The translations under genes were made by a program, and so were the position numbers. From positions 62,001 through 126,000 of the forward strand of contig JAIQFB010000012.1 in the NCBI GenBank assembly GCA_020073485.1: a stretch of DNA of 64,000 nt, given 5' to 3'. The notes below the pieces were generated by a model. That model saw nothing but the letters and a program-made list of their open reading frames with translations, had not been told where the DNA came from and made no database searches. The stretch is from Terriglobia bacterium. Lineage in GTDB: Bacteria > Acidobacteriota > Terriglobia > Acidiferrales > UBA7541. Positions 20,163 to 28,630 of the stretch are shown piece after piece (within the stretch, counting starts at the first letter, position 1; the number at the start of each line of letters is the position of its first letter).

Positions 20163-22025
20163 ATGAGAACCGACCGGACTTGCGCCATCCCGTTGTTTGG
20201 TCTCGTGGTTTTCGCTTTCGCGCTTGGCGCAAGCTTGCCTCTTTCCGCGCAGACCGCCGCACCCGTTACCGGGGCGGACGTCTATCAAAAGCGCTGCGCC
20301 CGGTGCCACGACGAGGGCGTTTCCCGCGCGCCGGCCAGGCAAGTCCTGCAAACCATGTCCGCGGCGCGAATCCTGCGCACGCTTGATTTCGGCCTGATGA
20401 TGGCCGTGGCTTATCCGATGAAGCGCGAGGAGCGCGTGGCTGTCGCGAACTTTCTGGGAACCCCGGGAGATGATGCTCCGACGTCACCGAAGAATCCTTG
20501 CGCGGCGGGGATGCAGCCTCTTTCCGCGGCTTCTGCCGCAAACTGGGCGGGATGGAGCCCGGATCCTTCCAATAATCGTTACCAGAACGCCGAGCAGGCC
20601 GCGCTCGGCATGGCGCAGGTCCGGCATCTCAAATTGAAATGGGCTTATGGATTTGCAGGCGACGTCACTTCGTTCGCGGCGCCCACCGTGTTGAATGGAA
20701 CGCTTTTCGTCGGCAGCGCCGGAGGTCTTGTCCAGGCGCTGGACGCAAAAACCGGCTGTGTGCACTGGACATTTCCAGCCAACGGCCCCGTGCGCGCGGC
20801 TATTTTGCCGGTTCATAACGGATCTTCGTACACGCTCGTGTTCGGCGATCTGATCGGGTGGGTCTACGCGCTCGATGCAAAATCCGGGAAACTGGCGTGG
20901 AAAAAGAGGCTGGAGGAACACGAAGCCACCCGGTTGACCGGCTCGGCAGTGGCGCTAAACGGTATCGTTTTCATTCCCGCCGCGTCATGGGAAGAAACGC
21001 GTTCCACCGATCCGCAATATGAGTGCTGCACGTTTCGCGGGAGCGTCACGGCACTGCGCGTCCGGGACGGTTCGCTCGTTTGGAAATCGTACATGGTGGA
21101 CACGCCACAAAAGACCGGCACGAACAGCGTGGGAGTCCCGCAGTGGGGACCTTCCGGCGCCCCCATCTGGTCATCTCCCACCGTTGACACGAAGCGAGGC
21201 CTGCTCTACGTCACCACCGGCGACAATTACTCGGTTCCGGCGACCTCAACCAGCGACGCCGTGATTGCGCTCAACCTGAAAACGGGACGCATCGTGTGGA
21301 CGCAACAAACGTTAGCGAACGATGCATACACCTCGGCCTGCCGGAACAAGGGCGTCAATTGCCCCTCCACCAACGGGCCGGATTACGATTTCGGATCGTC
21401 GGCGTTGCTGGTTCACGCCCCGAACGGAAAGGAAATTCTGGTGGCCGGACAAAAATCCGGCGTGGTCCATGCGTTCGATCCGGACGCAAAGGGAAAACTT
21501 CTCTGGGAGACCCGCGTCGGCACGGGCGGCATTAACGGCGGCGTGCAATGGGGCATGGCCAGCGACGGACAAAAAGTGTATGCGGCCGTCTCCGATGTGT
21601 CCGCCGTCATGAACACCGCGGGCCCGGTCGGCGGCGCGACGTTTGATCCCGCCAAGGGCGGAGGCCTGACGGCGCTGCATCTGGAAGATGGTGCAACGGC
21701 GTGGTTCGCTCCCAGCCATCCATGCGATCCGCCGAAGCCCGGTTGCAGCCCCGGCCAGTCGGCCGCTCTGACCTTGATTCCCGGCGTGGTTTTTTCCCCA
21801 TCGCTCGATGGCCATCTTCGCGCGTTCAGCACCGAGGATGGCGAGATGGTCTGGGATTTCGATACGGCGACAACCTTTTCCACGGTGAACGGAGTTCCCG
21901 CCAACGGCGGCTCGATCGACGGCGCGGGCCCGGTGATTGCCGGCGGAATGGTGTTCGTCAATTCCGGCTACCCGCGCAACGGCGGCATGCCCGGCAATGT
22001 GCTGCTGGCGTTTGGGCCGGAGTAG
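20163..22025 (+). CDS. Secreted cytochrome c - PQQ-like propeller oxidoreductase (PVA-dehydrogenase-like)
   Basis: A 620-residue exported protein. The signal peptide covers about residues 1-30 (IPLFGLVVFAFALGASLPLSA). One c-type heme site CARCH (Cys45, Cys48, His49) follows. After about residue 115 comes a propeller of PQQ type (VGSAGGLVQALDAKTGCVHW, ALDAKSGKLAWK, TTGDNYSVPAT, FGSSALLVHAPNGKEIL). The order cytochrome then propeller and the NRYQN segment resemble polyvinyl-alcohol dehydrogenase-like quinoproteins, which oxidise alcohols in the periplasm. The substrate is unknown. Perfect 20-base inverted arms start at the last base of the stop codon. Confidence 0.85.
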   Translation: MRTDRTCAIPLFGLVVFAFALGASLPLSAQTAAPVTGADVYQKRCARCHDEGVSRAPARQVLQTMSAARILRTLDFGLMMAVAYPMKREERVAVANFLGTPGDDAPTSPKNPCAAGMQPLSAASAANWAGWSPDPSNNRYQNAEQAALGMAQVRHLKLKWAYGFAGDVTSFAAPTVLNGTLFVGSAGGLVQALDAKTGCVHWTFPANGPVRAAILPVHNGSSYTLVFGDLIGWVYALDAKSGKLAWKKRLEEHEATRLTGSAVALNGIVFIPAASWEETRSTDPQYECCTFRGSVTALRVRDGSLVWKSYMVDTPQKTGTNSVGVPQWGPSGAPIWSSPTVDTKRGLLYVTTGDNYSVPATSTSDAVIALNLKTGRIVWTQQTLANDAYTSACRNKGVNCPSTNGPDYDFGSSALLVHAPNGKEILVAGQKSGVVHAFDPDAKGKLLWETRVGTGGINGGVQWGMASDGQKVYAAVSDVSAVMNTAGPVGGATFDPAKGGGLTALHLEDGATAWFAPSHPCDPPKPGCSPGQSAALTLIPGVVFSPSLDGHLRAFSTEDGEMVWDFDTATTFSTVNGVPANGGSIDGAGPVIAGGMVFVNSGYPRNGGMPGNVLLAFGPE

Positions 22026-22090
22026 AACAGGCTTCAGCCTGTTGTTTTTTGAATGTACAGAGCGCCAGCCCAACAGGCTGAAGCCTGTTC
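22025..22090. repeat. Palindrome, GGCTTCAGCC family, perfect 20-base arms
   Basis: Arms 22025-22044 (GAACAGGCTTCAGCCTGTTG) and 22071-22090 are exact reverse complements, separated by 26 bases. The arm begins with the last base of the TAG stop of the propeller gene. It lies just upstream of the molybdate regulator promoter. Confidence 0.85.
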
Positions 22091-22117
22091 CACCAGACCA
22101 AATCATATAAATCCGTA

Positions 22118-22146
22118 TTGACTTATCAGATATAAGCACATATAAA
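22118..22146 (+). promoter_or_regulatory. Promoter of the molybdate locus with an internal operator-like palindrome
   Basis: TTGACT (22118-22123), a 17-base spacer and TATAAA (22141-22146) form a near-consensus sigma-70 type promoter. Inside the spacer, CTTAT-CAGAT-ATAAG (22122-22136) is a perfect 5-base inverted repeat. The predicted transcript start (about 22153) lies just before the TGGAGG site of the regulator gene, so the leader is very short. Autorepression by the HTH-TOBE protein is an inference from position. Confidence 0.65.
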
Positions 22147-22166
22147 TGTATCTTCTGGAGGCGCTC

Positions 22167-22577
22167 ATGCGTTCCGAGGAACTGCTCAGCCCGCGCGATG
22201 CCGCGCGCGCGCTGGGCATCAGCTATCCCACGCTCAAGCAGTGGATTTACAAAAAGAAACTCCGCAGCGTGCAGACCGCCGGAGGGCACCACCGCATTCC
22301 CGCGTCGGAGATCGAGCGCTATTTGCCGCGCACCGAGGAAAAGGACGTCTTCGCCGGACGCCGCGGCTTTCGCCGCATCAGCGGGCGGAATCAGCTGGTC
22401 GGCCGCATCGTGGAAGTCCGTTACAGCGGGTTGCTGGCGCAGATAAAACTCTCGATCGGCGGGCAGCGCATTTCCTCGATTATCACCGCGGACGCCGCGC
22501 GCGAAATGCGTCTGGCAAAGGGCCAGACCGCCGCCGCCCTCATTAAATCCACCGAAGTCATGATCGTGCGGGTGTGA
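22167..22577 (+). CDS. HTH (MerR/excisionase-type) regulator with molybdate-binding TOBE domain
   Basis: A 136-residue protein. LLSPRDAARALGISYPTLKQWIYKKKL is a winged HTH of excisionase/MerR type, followed by TAGGHHRIPASEIERYL, typical of that group. Residues 70-136 (RNQLVGRIVEVRYSGLLAQIKLSIGGQRISSIITADAAREMRLAKGQ... split here for length) form a Mop/TOBE fold that binds oxyanions such as molybdate. The ATG at 22167 is chosen because TGGAGG lies 5 bases upstream; an ATG at 22146 would fall inside the -10 box. It precedes modA by 16 bases, suggesting control of the transporter. Confidence 0.9.
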   Translation: MRSEELLSPRDAARALGISYPTLKQWIYKKKLRSVQTAGGHHRIPASEIERYLPRTEEKDVFAGRRGFRRISGRNQLVGRIVEVRYSGLLAQIKLSIGGQRISSIITADAAREMRLAKGQTAAALIKSTEVMIVRV

Positions 22578-22593
22578 CGTTGGACGTCGAAAC

Positions 22594-23406
22594 ATGAGAC
22601 GAATTCGCAGAGCCGCGCCCATATTGCTTGCCGCGCTGGCGTGGACCGTCCCACTGCCGGCGAGCGGCGCATCGCAGGCCGCCCGGAATTCATGCGGCAC
22701 GATCACCGTTGCCGCCGCATCGGATCTGAGCAATGCCATGAAGGAAATCGCGGCAAATTATGAGAAGGCCACCGGGTGCGCTGTGCGCGTGAGCACCGGC
22801 TCTTCCGGAAATTTTCTTTCGCAAATTGAAAACGGCGCGCCGTTTGACGTTTTTTTCTCCGCCGATATTGCCTATCCGAAAAAACTCGAAACCGAAGGGC
22901 TGGCCGCGCCGGGAAGCACGGTTCTCTATGCCGTCGGAAAAATTGTGTTGTGGGTGCGCAACGATTCGCGGCTGGACATTGCCAAAGGGCTCGCCGTGTT
23001 GCGCGATCCTTCCATCCAAAAAATCGCCATCGCCAATCCCCAACACGCGCCCTACGGACGCGCGGCCGAGCAGGCGCTTCGCGGCGCGGGGATCTATGAC
23101 GTCGTGAAGGACCGGCTCGTGCTGGGAGAAAACATTGCGCAGGCGGCGCAATTTGCCGAATCCGGAAACGCGAATGCCGGGATCGTCGCGCTATCGCTGG
23201 CGCAATCGCCACCCTTAAAGGATGAGGGACGTTATGCGGCGATTCCCGAGTCGTTGTACACGCGGATCGAGCAGGGCGCCGTGGTTCTGCGCGCGGCGCC
23301 AAATCCACAAGGGGCTCGGGCATTTCTCGATTACTTCAAAAGCCCGGAGGCCGTTGCGCTGCTGGCGCGATACGGATTCGTTTTGCCGGAGAATGAAAAA
23401 AAATGA
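22594..23406 (+). CDS. modA: Molybdate ABC transporter, periplasmic binding protein
   Basis: A 270-residue exported binding protein with a signal peptide (ILLAALAWTVPLPASGA). The mature start TITVAAASDLSNAMKEIAANYEKATG and VSTGSSGNFLSQIENGAPFDVFFSADIAYPKKL contain the Ser residues that hold the tetrahedral oxyanion in ModA. KIAIANPQHAPYGRAAEQALR is the hinge-side binding segment. Tungstate is an alternative ligand. It overlaps modB by 4 bases (ATGA). Confidence 0.95.
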   Translation: MRRIRRAAPILLAALAWTVPLPASGASQAARNSCGTITVAAASDLSNAMKEIAANYEKATGCAVRVSTGSSGNFLSQIENGAPFDVFFSADIAYPKKLETEGLAAPGSTVLYAVGKIVLWVRNDSRLDIAKGLAVLRDPSIQKIAIANPQHAPYGRAAEQALRGAGIYDVVKDRLVLGENIAQAAQFAESGNANAGIVALSLAQSPPLKDEGRYAAIPESLYTRIEQGAVVLRAAPNPQGARAFLDYFKSPEAVALLARYGFVLPENEKK

Positions 23407-24077
23407 ACTGGCAGGCGATTGCGCTTTCGCTCAAGCTCGCATTCTCCGTCGCGGCGATCCTGCTGGTCGCGGGCATGCCGATTGCTTACTGGGTGACGTT
23501 CTCGCGATGGCGCTGGAAATTCCTGGTCGAGGCCGTCGTCGCGCTGCCTCTGGTACTGCCCCCCACCGTGCTCGGCTATTACATTCTCGTGGGTCTGGGA
23601 CCGCGTAACCTTCCCGGCAGGCTCTGGCAATCGCTGTTCGGACACACGCTGCCATTCACGTTTGGCGGCTTGCTGGCCGCTTCCGTCCTGTACAGCCTGC
23701 CGTTTGCCGTGCAGCCGTTTTCCGCCGGGTTCGAATCGGTGGATCGCAGGCTGATCGAGGCGGCGTGGACGCTGGGCGCGTCGCGCCTAGCCACGTTTTT
23801 TCGCGTGATCCTTCCGCTCTCCGGTGCCGGCGCGGTCACCGGGGTGGTGCTGAGCTTCGCGCACACGATCGGCGAGTTCGGCGTAGTGCTGATGGTGGGA
23901 GGAAACATTCCCGGGGTGACACGCACCATTTCCATCGACATCTACGATCAGGCACAGGCGGGGAATTACGCCACGGCGAATCATACGGCCCTGCTGCTCC
24001 TGCTGTTTTCGTTTTTAGTTCTATCCGTTATTTACGGGGCTAATCGACGAGCGCTGAGCCTGTGGAGAAAGCTGTAA
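23403..24077 (+). CDS. modB: Molybdate ABC transporter, permease
   Basis: A 224-residue inner-membrane permease with about five or six helices. PPTVLGYYILVGLG and the EAAWTLGASRLATFFRVILPLSGAGAVTG loop (EAA motif that docks the ATPase) identify it, as does GEFGVVLMVGGNIPGVTRTISI, typical of ModB. Its start overlaps the modA stop, so translation is coupled. A 57-base gap with a REP-like hairpin separates it from modC. Confidence 0.95.
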   Translation: MNWQAIALSLKLAFSVAAILLVAGMPIAYWVTFSRWRWKFLVEAVVALPLVLPPTVLGYYILVGLGPRNLPGRLWQSLFGHTLPFTFGGLLAASVLYSLPFAVQPFSAGFESVDRRLIEAAWTLGASRLATFFRVILPLSGAGAVTGVVLSFAHTIGEFGVVLMVGGNIPGVTRTISIDIYDQAQAGNYATANHTALLLLLFSFLVLSVIYGANRRALSLWRKL

Positions 24078-24088
24078 CCTGGTGTCAA

Positions 24089-24114
24089 GTAGGGCAGGCT
24101 GAGGCCTGTCCTAA
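24089..24114. repeat. Single REP-like hairpin between modB and modC
   Basis: GTAGGGCAGGCTGAGGCCTG... is a one-arm copy of the GGCTTCAGCC-family element with a GTAG foot and a CTAAC end. It is the only structured feature in the 57-base modB-modC gap. A hairpin here could reduce modC expression relative to modAB or protect the upstream message; this is inference. Confidence 0.65.
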
Positions 24115-24134
24115 CTGTCGCACTCATAAAAACC

Positions 24135-25250
24135 ATGTCACTCGAAGTCGCGATTGAAAAACAGGTGCAGGACTTCCGGCTTTCGGTGCAATTCAAGGCG
24201 GATGGGCCGCCCCTCGGCCTGCTGGGCTCTTCGGGATCGGGCAAGACGATGACCTTGCGCGCGATCGCGGGCCTGGAGACGCCGGATCGCGGCAGGATCG
24301 TGCTTCACGGGCGGGTGCTGTTCGATTCCGACGAGGGCATCAACGTGCCGGCCCGGGCTCGCCGCATCGGCTTGCTCTTTCAGAACTTCGCGTTGTTCCC
24401 GCATTTGAGTGTTGCGGAAAATATCGCGTTCGGCCTGCGGCGGCTGCCACCGGAGGAGCGCAACCGCCGCGTGGCCGCGCAGCTTTCAGCGGCGCACCTT
24501 GAGGGCATGGAAAACCGCTACCCCGCCACGCTTTCCGGCGGCGAGCAGCAACGCGTGGCGCTGGCGCGCGCCCTGTCCATCGAGCCCGCCGCACTTTTGC
24601 TCGATGAGCCGTTTTCCGCGCTGGATACGCATCTGCGCAGCGCACTGGAGCGCCACCTTCGCGAGACGCTGGCGCACTACGGCGGATCGACGCTGTTCGT
24701 TAGCCACAATCTCGAAGAGGCCTACCGCGTTTGCGGGGAGCTTGTGGTCCTGGCGCAGGGAAGCACCGTGGCGCAAGGTCCGAAGGAAGAAATTTTTCGC
24801 CACCCGCCCACGCTTGAGGTCGCGCGCCTCACCGGGTGCAAGAATTATTCTCGCGCGCGCCGCGCCGCCGACGGCTCGATCGAAGCGCTCGATTGGGGCT
24901 GCAAACTTCGCGTGGCACAGCCGTTTGCCCAGCCGCCCGCGCACATCGCCGTCCGCGCGCACCACGTGCGTGTGCGCCCCGCGGGTGAATCCAAGCCGGA
25001 ACGCCGCGAAAATATTTTCTCCTGCCGGCTTGTGGCGATGACGGAAACGCCGTTTCGAGTCACGCTCGATCTGCGTGTTATTGGAAACATTGGAGGGAAC
25101 ATCGGGGGCCCCGCCGAAACAGCACCCGAAAGCGCGGGTTTTCAAATTCAGGCCGAAGTGTTCAAACAGGAGTGGGAAGCGTTCCGCGACATGCCGCAAC
25201 CCTGGCTGGTTGAGCTTGCGCCAGAGCGTGTATTTCTGCTGCCGGATTGA
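24135..25250 (+). CDS. modC: Molybdate ABC transporter, ATP-binding protein
   Basis: A 371-residue ABC ATPase. GLLGSSGSGKTMTLRAIAG is Walker A, LSGGEQQRVALARAL the signature, ALLLDEPFSALD Walker B and LFVSHNLEEAYRV the His switch. The region after about residue 230 holds an accessory regulatory domain (AHIAVRAHHVRVRPAGE) of TOBE type with a Gly-rich insertion (IGNIGGNIGG). The length fits ModC. It completes a regulator-modA-modB-modC set. Confidence 0.93.
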   Translation: MSLEVAIEKQVQDFRLSVQFKADGPPLGLLGSSGSGKTMTLRAIAGLETPDRGRIVLHGRVLFDSDEGINVPARARRIGLLFQNFALFPHLSVAENIAFGLRRLPPEERNRRVAAQLSAAHLEGMENRYPATLSGGEQQRVALARALSIEPAALLLDEPFSALDTHLRSALERHLRETLAHYGGSTLFVSHNLEEAYRVCGELVVLAQGSTVAQGPKEEIFRHPPTLEVARLTGCKNYSRARRAADGSIEALDWGCKLRVAQPFAQPPAHIAVRAHHVRVRPAGESKPERRENIFSCRLVAMTETPFRVTLDLRVIGNIGGNIGGPAETAPESAGFQIQAEVFKQEWEAFRDMPQPWLVELAPERVFLLPD

Positions 25251-25275
25251 AAATGCAAGGCATTGAGGGACGGAC

Positions 25276-25309
25276 TTCGGTGGCACAGGCTTCAGCCTGC
25301 GCCACCGAA
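25276..25309. repeat. Single REP-like hairpin, GGCTTCAGCC family, GTGG foot
   Basis: TTCGGTGGCACAGGCTTCAG... pairs with ...CTGCGCCACCGAA in a stem of about 15 bases. It uses a GTGG/CCAC foot in place of GTAG/CTAC. It lies between the convergent ends of modC and the porin gene and may terminate both. Confidence 0.8.
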
Positions 25310-25333
25310 AGCAATTTCGCATTGTGAGGGGAA

Positions 25334-26761
25334 TCAAAACTCCAGATGCAGGCGGACGCCAGGAACAATGACCGGGCCGCGATCGCGATTGTACCCCGGA
25401 TGATCGACATATTGCGCGTTGAGCGAAGCAAATATTCCTCGCCACACATGCAGCGCGTAGTACGCTTCCAGGATGTCCTCACGGGCGTAATTCAAATTGC
25501 CGTCTCCCAGCAGGAAGCCGGCGCCGCCGAGTTTTAGATATTCCTGGTGATCGCGCGAGATTCCATTAGAGACAAACGCGATCCCGGCGCGGTCCGACTT
25601 TCTTGCCGAGCCGAACCCTTTCGCGCCCACGCCGAATTGAATCGTGTCGTCCACTTCCGTGTAGGCGTACGACTCATGTTGCCCCTCGTTCCATCCCCAG
25701 CGCGCAAAGACGCCCGCCCAGGTATTCAGCGGCTGCTCGAGGTTGAAGCCAACCCCGTATTTGGTTGTGGTTTGCAGCGGATGGGCTGTGATGTCCGGCG
25801 CAGACGTCACGCCCGCCAGAAAATTGGCGATGGCTACGCGGTAAATTCCCATGTTGGCCTCGTTTGAAAAACCGAGCAGGCGAAGGACGCCCTCGCGATG
25901 CGGCACAACGGCGCCGTGCAATTCGAATTCGACATTTTCCGAATGCGCGCGTCCCAGATCCGCGTCCAGGTTGATGCCGTTTGCCACCTTGGGCATCAGG
26001 GCCTCCGCGAAGCGCAGCGCCCAGCGGCGATCGTCGTACTCGACCATGGCGGCATACGTGAAACCTCGCGTGTCGGCGGCGTAGTCATAAGCGCCGTTGT
26101 CGTCCACGGTCCAGTTCAGAAATTGAAAATTGCTGTCCGTCCCATAGGTGTTTGCATCGAAAAAATCCACGATGCTGAATTTGCCGAAACGAATTTCCAG
26201 CCGGCGTTCTGGGAGCTGTGTGAACAACGAAAAAGGCGTCCGTTCCGCGGCCACTTTCTTATGGCTGAGCGGAATCACCTGGTGCCACATCAGCCGGGCT
26301 ATGTAAGGGGCTTTGCTGAGCTGCGGGTTGCGGACCACATCCAGATTCGTAAAACCGGCAAGGCCCAGCGCTTCGCCGATCCCGTGCCCACCGGTCTCCT
26401 GAACGTCGAGAAGAACCTCCGACGTATTGCTGATTTCCAGCCCGGTGGGGAGCGTCAACACACGGGAACTGGCGTCCTGCGCCTGGGGCGATAAGCTGTT
26501 CGGGCCCTGATAGGGAGAGTGAAAATCCGGATGCCACTGGGAGATGAAGTTTGCCTGGCCCGCAATCCAGAAGCGGCTCGATTCGGAGTGCGGAAACAGG
26601 GTTGGAGTTTCCTCCGGTGAAGCGTCTCCTGGATCCGAAGTTTTTTGCGCCGGCGACGAATCGGTTGGCGCATTTTGGCAGTGCGCCGGGCGCGCGATGA
26701 CCAAACACACGAATAACACGCTCAAGAAAACAGGTCCGAATTTGGCGGCAGGTTTGTCCAT
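25334..26761 (-). CDS. OprB-like carbohydrate-selective porin
   Basis: A 475-residue outer-membrane beta-barrel candidate. A signal peptide (VFLSVLFVCLVIARPAHC) is followed by a low-complexity linker and a WIAGQANFISQWHPDFHSPY start. IRFGKFSIVDFFDANTYGTD, DTRGFTYAAMVEYDDRRWALRF and GLNFEQPLNTW-like strands, with a terminal aromatic residue (VRLHLEF), match OprB-type porins that pass sugars. The ATG at 26761 is chosen over the GTG at 26803 because the signal peptide begins there. No sugar uptake genes are adjacent. Confidence 0.82.
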   Translation of the reverse strand: MDKPAAKFGPVFLSVLFVCLVIARPAHCQNAPTDSSPAQKTSDPGDASPEETPTLFPHSESSRFWIAGQANFISQWHPDFHSPYQGPNSLSPQAQDASSRVLTLPTGLEISNTSEVLLDVQETGGHGIGEALGLAGFTNLDVVRNPQLSKAPYIARLMWHQVIPLSHKKVAAERTPFSLFTQLPERRLEIRFGKFSIVDFFDANTYGTDSNFQFLNWTVDDNGAYDYAADTRGFTYAAMVEYDDRRWALRFAEALMPKVANGINLDADLGRAHSENVEFELHGAVVPHREGVLRLLGFSNEANMGIYRVAIANFLAGVTSAPDITAHPLQTTTKYGVGFNLEQPLNTWAGVFARWGWNEGQHESYAYTEVDDTIQFGVGAKGFGSARKSDRAGIAFVSNGISRDHQEYLKLGGAGFLLGDGNLNYAREDILEAYYALHVWRGIFASLNAQYVDHPGYNRDRGPVIVPGVRLHLEF

Positions 26762-26881
26762 TTCCAATTTTACTTTGCTTTCCGCAACCGAAAAGTAAAT
26801 CACGGCGGAACTCGACGGCGGCGTGAACAGACGATGAATTTTGAGGGGCGCACTGGCGCGCGCGCCCCCAAATTCCGCGAA

Positions 26882-27091
26882 TTAGTCCTCGAAATGCGCA
26901 GCCAGGGCTTCGCCGCGGAGCGCCGCCAGATCCTCCTCATGTATCTTGACTCTGGATTCGAACAGGGTCATGTGCGGATCGATCCAAACGCGGATGAGCG
27001 GCGCATCGTCGCCATCGTGCGCCCGAATCCAGACGCAGTACAGCCCTTGCGACGGCACGATCCTGTTCACTATGTTGATCAGCTTCTTCAT
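26882..27091 (-). CDS. Small protein of unknown function
   Basis: 69 residues, soluble. KKLINIVNRIVPSQGLYCVWI, then an acidic stretch HDGDDAPLIRVWIDPHMTLFESRVK and LRGEALAAHFED. The ATG at 27091 is preceded by GGAGGGGACA, an excellent ribosome-binding site, which argues that it is expressed. No family is recognised. It lies between the porin gene and the CsoR/FrmR-type regulator, divergent from the latter. Confidence 0.6.
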   Translation of the reverse strand: MKKLINIVNRIVPSQGLYCVWIRAHDGDDAPLIRVWIDPHMTLFESRVKIHEEDLAALRGEALAAHFED

Positions 27092-27374
27092 TGTCCCCTC
27101 CATCGAATACACAGTCGTCCTCGCCCGGTGGAAAACGCCCGGTCCGGGACCACTTCTTCAAGCGGGGAGCATTGCCGCGATGATTCGACGGAGACCCGCT
27201 CGCTCAGCGGTTTTCCATGAGAGCGAACGGAAAAAACTGGAAGCGGGGTATGCTATGCTCGCTGCGCGTGGAGGCCCGGGAGGCGTCTGTAACCCGGAGG
27301 TTCCGGTTCATGCACTGGAATTTCCATGTGTTCGGTTTTCCTTTCGGGGCCTTGCATTGCGCCCCGGGCTTAGA
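27092..27374. other. Intergenic region upstream of the metal/formaldehyde sensor
   Basis: A divergent gap of roughly 280 bases between the 69-residue protein and the CsoR/FrmR-family gene. No coding frame with a convincing site is visible. It is followed by the operator-like palindrome at 27377-27393. Confidence 0.45.
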
Positions 27375-27376
27375 TA

Positions 27377-27393
27377 CCATACCCCCATAGGGT
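27377..27393. promoter_or_regulatory. Operator-like palindrome of the CsoR/RcnR/FrmR type
   Basis: CCATACCCCCATAGGGTAG has a C-tract flanked by inverted ATAC/GTA(G) halves. This resembles the G/C-tract operators (TAC...CCCCC...GTA) that CsoR-, RcnR- and FrmR-type repressors bind. It sits 12-28 bases before the ATG of the regulator, so autorepression is likely. The match is by eye. Confidence 0.6.
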
Positions 27394-27404
27394 AGTCAAC
27401 CAAA

Positions 27405-27671
27405 ATGCCGCATTTATCGAGAGAAAAACTGGACCTGGTCAACCGCACCAAAAAAATCGTGGGGCAGCTCGAGGGCGTCGAGCGCGCCCTGGGACAGGAC
27501 GAGCCCTGCTCGGACGTCCTGCAGCGCCTGGCCGCCGCGCGCGGCGCCATCAACAGCCTCATGGGCGAACTGATGGAAGACCACATCCGCAACCACATGC
27601 CGCGAAAGACAAAATCCGCCGAGGAAGCCGCCGACGATCTAATCGAGATTGTGCGAACGTATTTGAAATAA
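27405..27671 (+). CDS. Metal-sensing / FrmR-like transcriptional repressor (CsoR family, DUF156)
   Basis: An 88-residue all-helical repressor. MPHLSREKLDLVNRTKKIVGQ is the DUF156 start. Pro2, His3, Cys35 (DEPCSDVL), His60 and His64 (DHIRNHM) are all present, so the protein combines the Pro2/Cys35 pair of formaldehyde-sensing FrmR with the His set of Ni/Co-sensing RcnR. The end (LIEIVRTYLK) resembles FrmR. No adjacent formaldehyde dehydrogenase, efflux or metal gene points to the ligand. No clear ribosome-binding site precedes the ATG. Confidence 0.9.
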   Translation: MPHLSREKLDLVNRTKKIVGQLEGVERALGQDEPCSDVLQRLAAARGAINSLMGELMEDHIRNHMPRKTKSAEEAADDLIEIVRTYLK

Positions 27672-27703
27672 AGTTCCCGCGGGAAACTTCGTTGGGGAGG
27701 ATC

Positions 27704-28630
27704 CTACTTGCTTGCGGAAGGACCGACGGTGCCTTTCAGTTTCGCCAGTTCGCGCGCGAATTTCGCATTGGCCGGGAATTCGGCGACCAGCTGCTCGAAT
27801 TGCACGCGCGCCAGATTGAATTGCTTTTCGCGCATCGCCGCCAGGCCCAGCGTCAGTTTCGCGTATGGCCGCAGATAGTGGCCGCTTGCCGCGGTCATTT
27901 CCAGCTGTTGCATGCCCAGTACGCGGTCTCCGCGGAATCCCCCGAAGCGCAGGAAGAAACGTTTGTAAGCGGGCAGGCAGCCCATGATGTAGTTCGTCTT
28001 GCCCAGCGCCACATACGCGTCGGTCGCGCTGGGCGCTACTGCCAGCAGATTTTTCGCGACGCCATCGGCCTCGCGAATCAAGCGCAAGGTTTCCATCTGT
28101 TTTTTCTCGACCAGGCTGGAATAGTCGGCCTGCAAACCCGTGGCGATGGTCAGGGCGAATAATGCGTCGGCGTTATTGGGATCCGATTTCAGCCGCGCAC
28201 GCGCCAGGTCCTGCGCATGTTGAATTGCGCCGATGAACGCGTCGCGCGTTTGCGGGTCCGGAGGGCCGTCGATGCCGCCGAGCAGGCGGTTGTCATCGAG
28301 AAAAAATTCCGAAGTTAGTACTCCCTTGCGGTCAAACTCCTGAAACAGGTAACTTGCCGCCTCGGCCGCCGGGCCCAGCGCTTCATCGGGATGCCGATTT
28401 TCCCACGATTGAAATACCCCGCGCGCTTCCGGAAATTTCAGTTCGTACAGCAGGCGGAATCCCGCGTCGATTTCCGGCTGGCTGGAGAGCCGGATCGGGC
28501 CAATCGTGGACGCCTGAGGCAACGACTGCGCTCGCGCCGCTTGCGATCCCGCGCCTATTCCTGCCACGCCAATCACAAACAGCAGCCACCACACGGCCCG
28601 CGCCGTGCCATGTTTCCGGAATATTTCCAT
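27704..28630 (-). CDS. Secreted TPR-like protein
   Basis: 308 residues with a signal peptide or N-terminal anchor (AVWWLLFVIGVAGIGAGSQA). Helical repeats follow: EIDAGFRLLYELKFPEARGVFQSWENRHPDEA, DALFALTIATGLQADYS, ATDAYVALGKTNYIMGCLPAYKRFF and YAKLTLGLAAMREKQFNLARVQFEQLVAEFP (each split for reading). The pattern fits TPR or Sel1-like scaffolds. Partner and role are unknown. Confidence 0.75.
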   Translation of the reverse strand: MEIFRKHGTARAVWWLLFVIGVAGIGAGSQAARAQSLPQASTIGPIRLSSQPEIDAGFRLLYELKFPEARGVFQSWENRHPDEALGPAAEAASYLFQEFDRKGVLTSEFFLDDNRLLGGIDGPPDPQTRDAFIGAIQHAQDLARARLKSDPNNADALFALTIATGLQADYSSLVEKKQMETLRLIREADGVAKNLLAVAPSATDAYVALGKTNYIMGCLPAYKRFFLRFGGFRGDRVLGMQQLEMTAASGHYLRPYAKLTLGLAAMREKQFNLARVQFEQLVAEFPANAKFARELAKLKGTVGPSASK

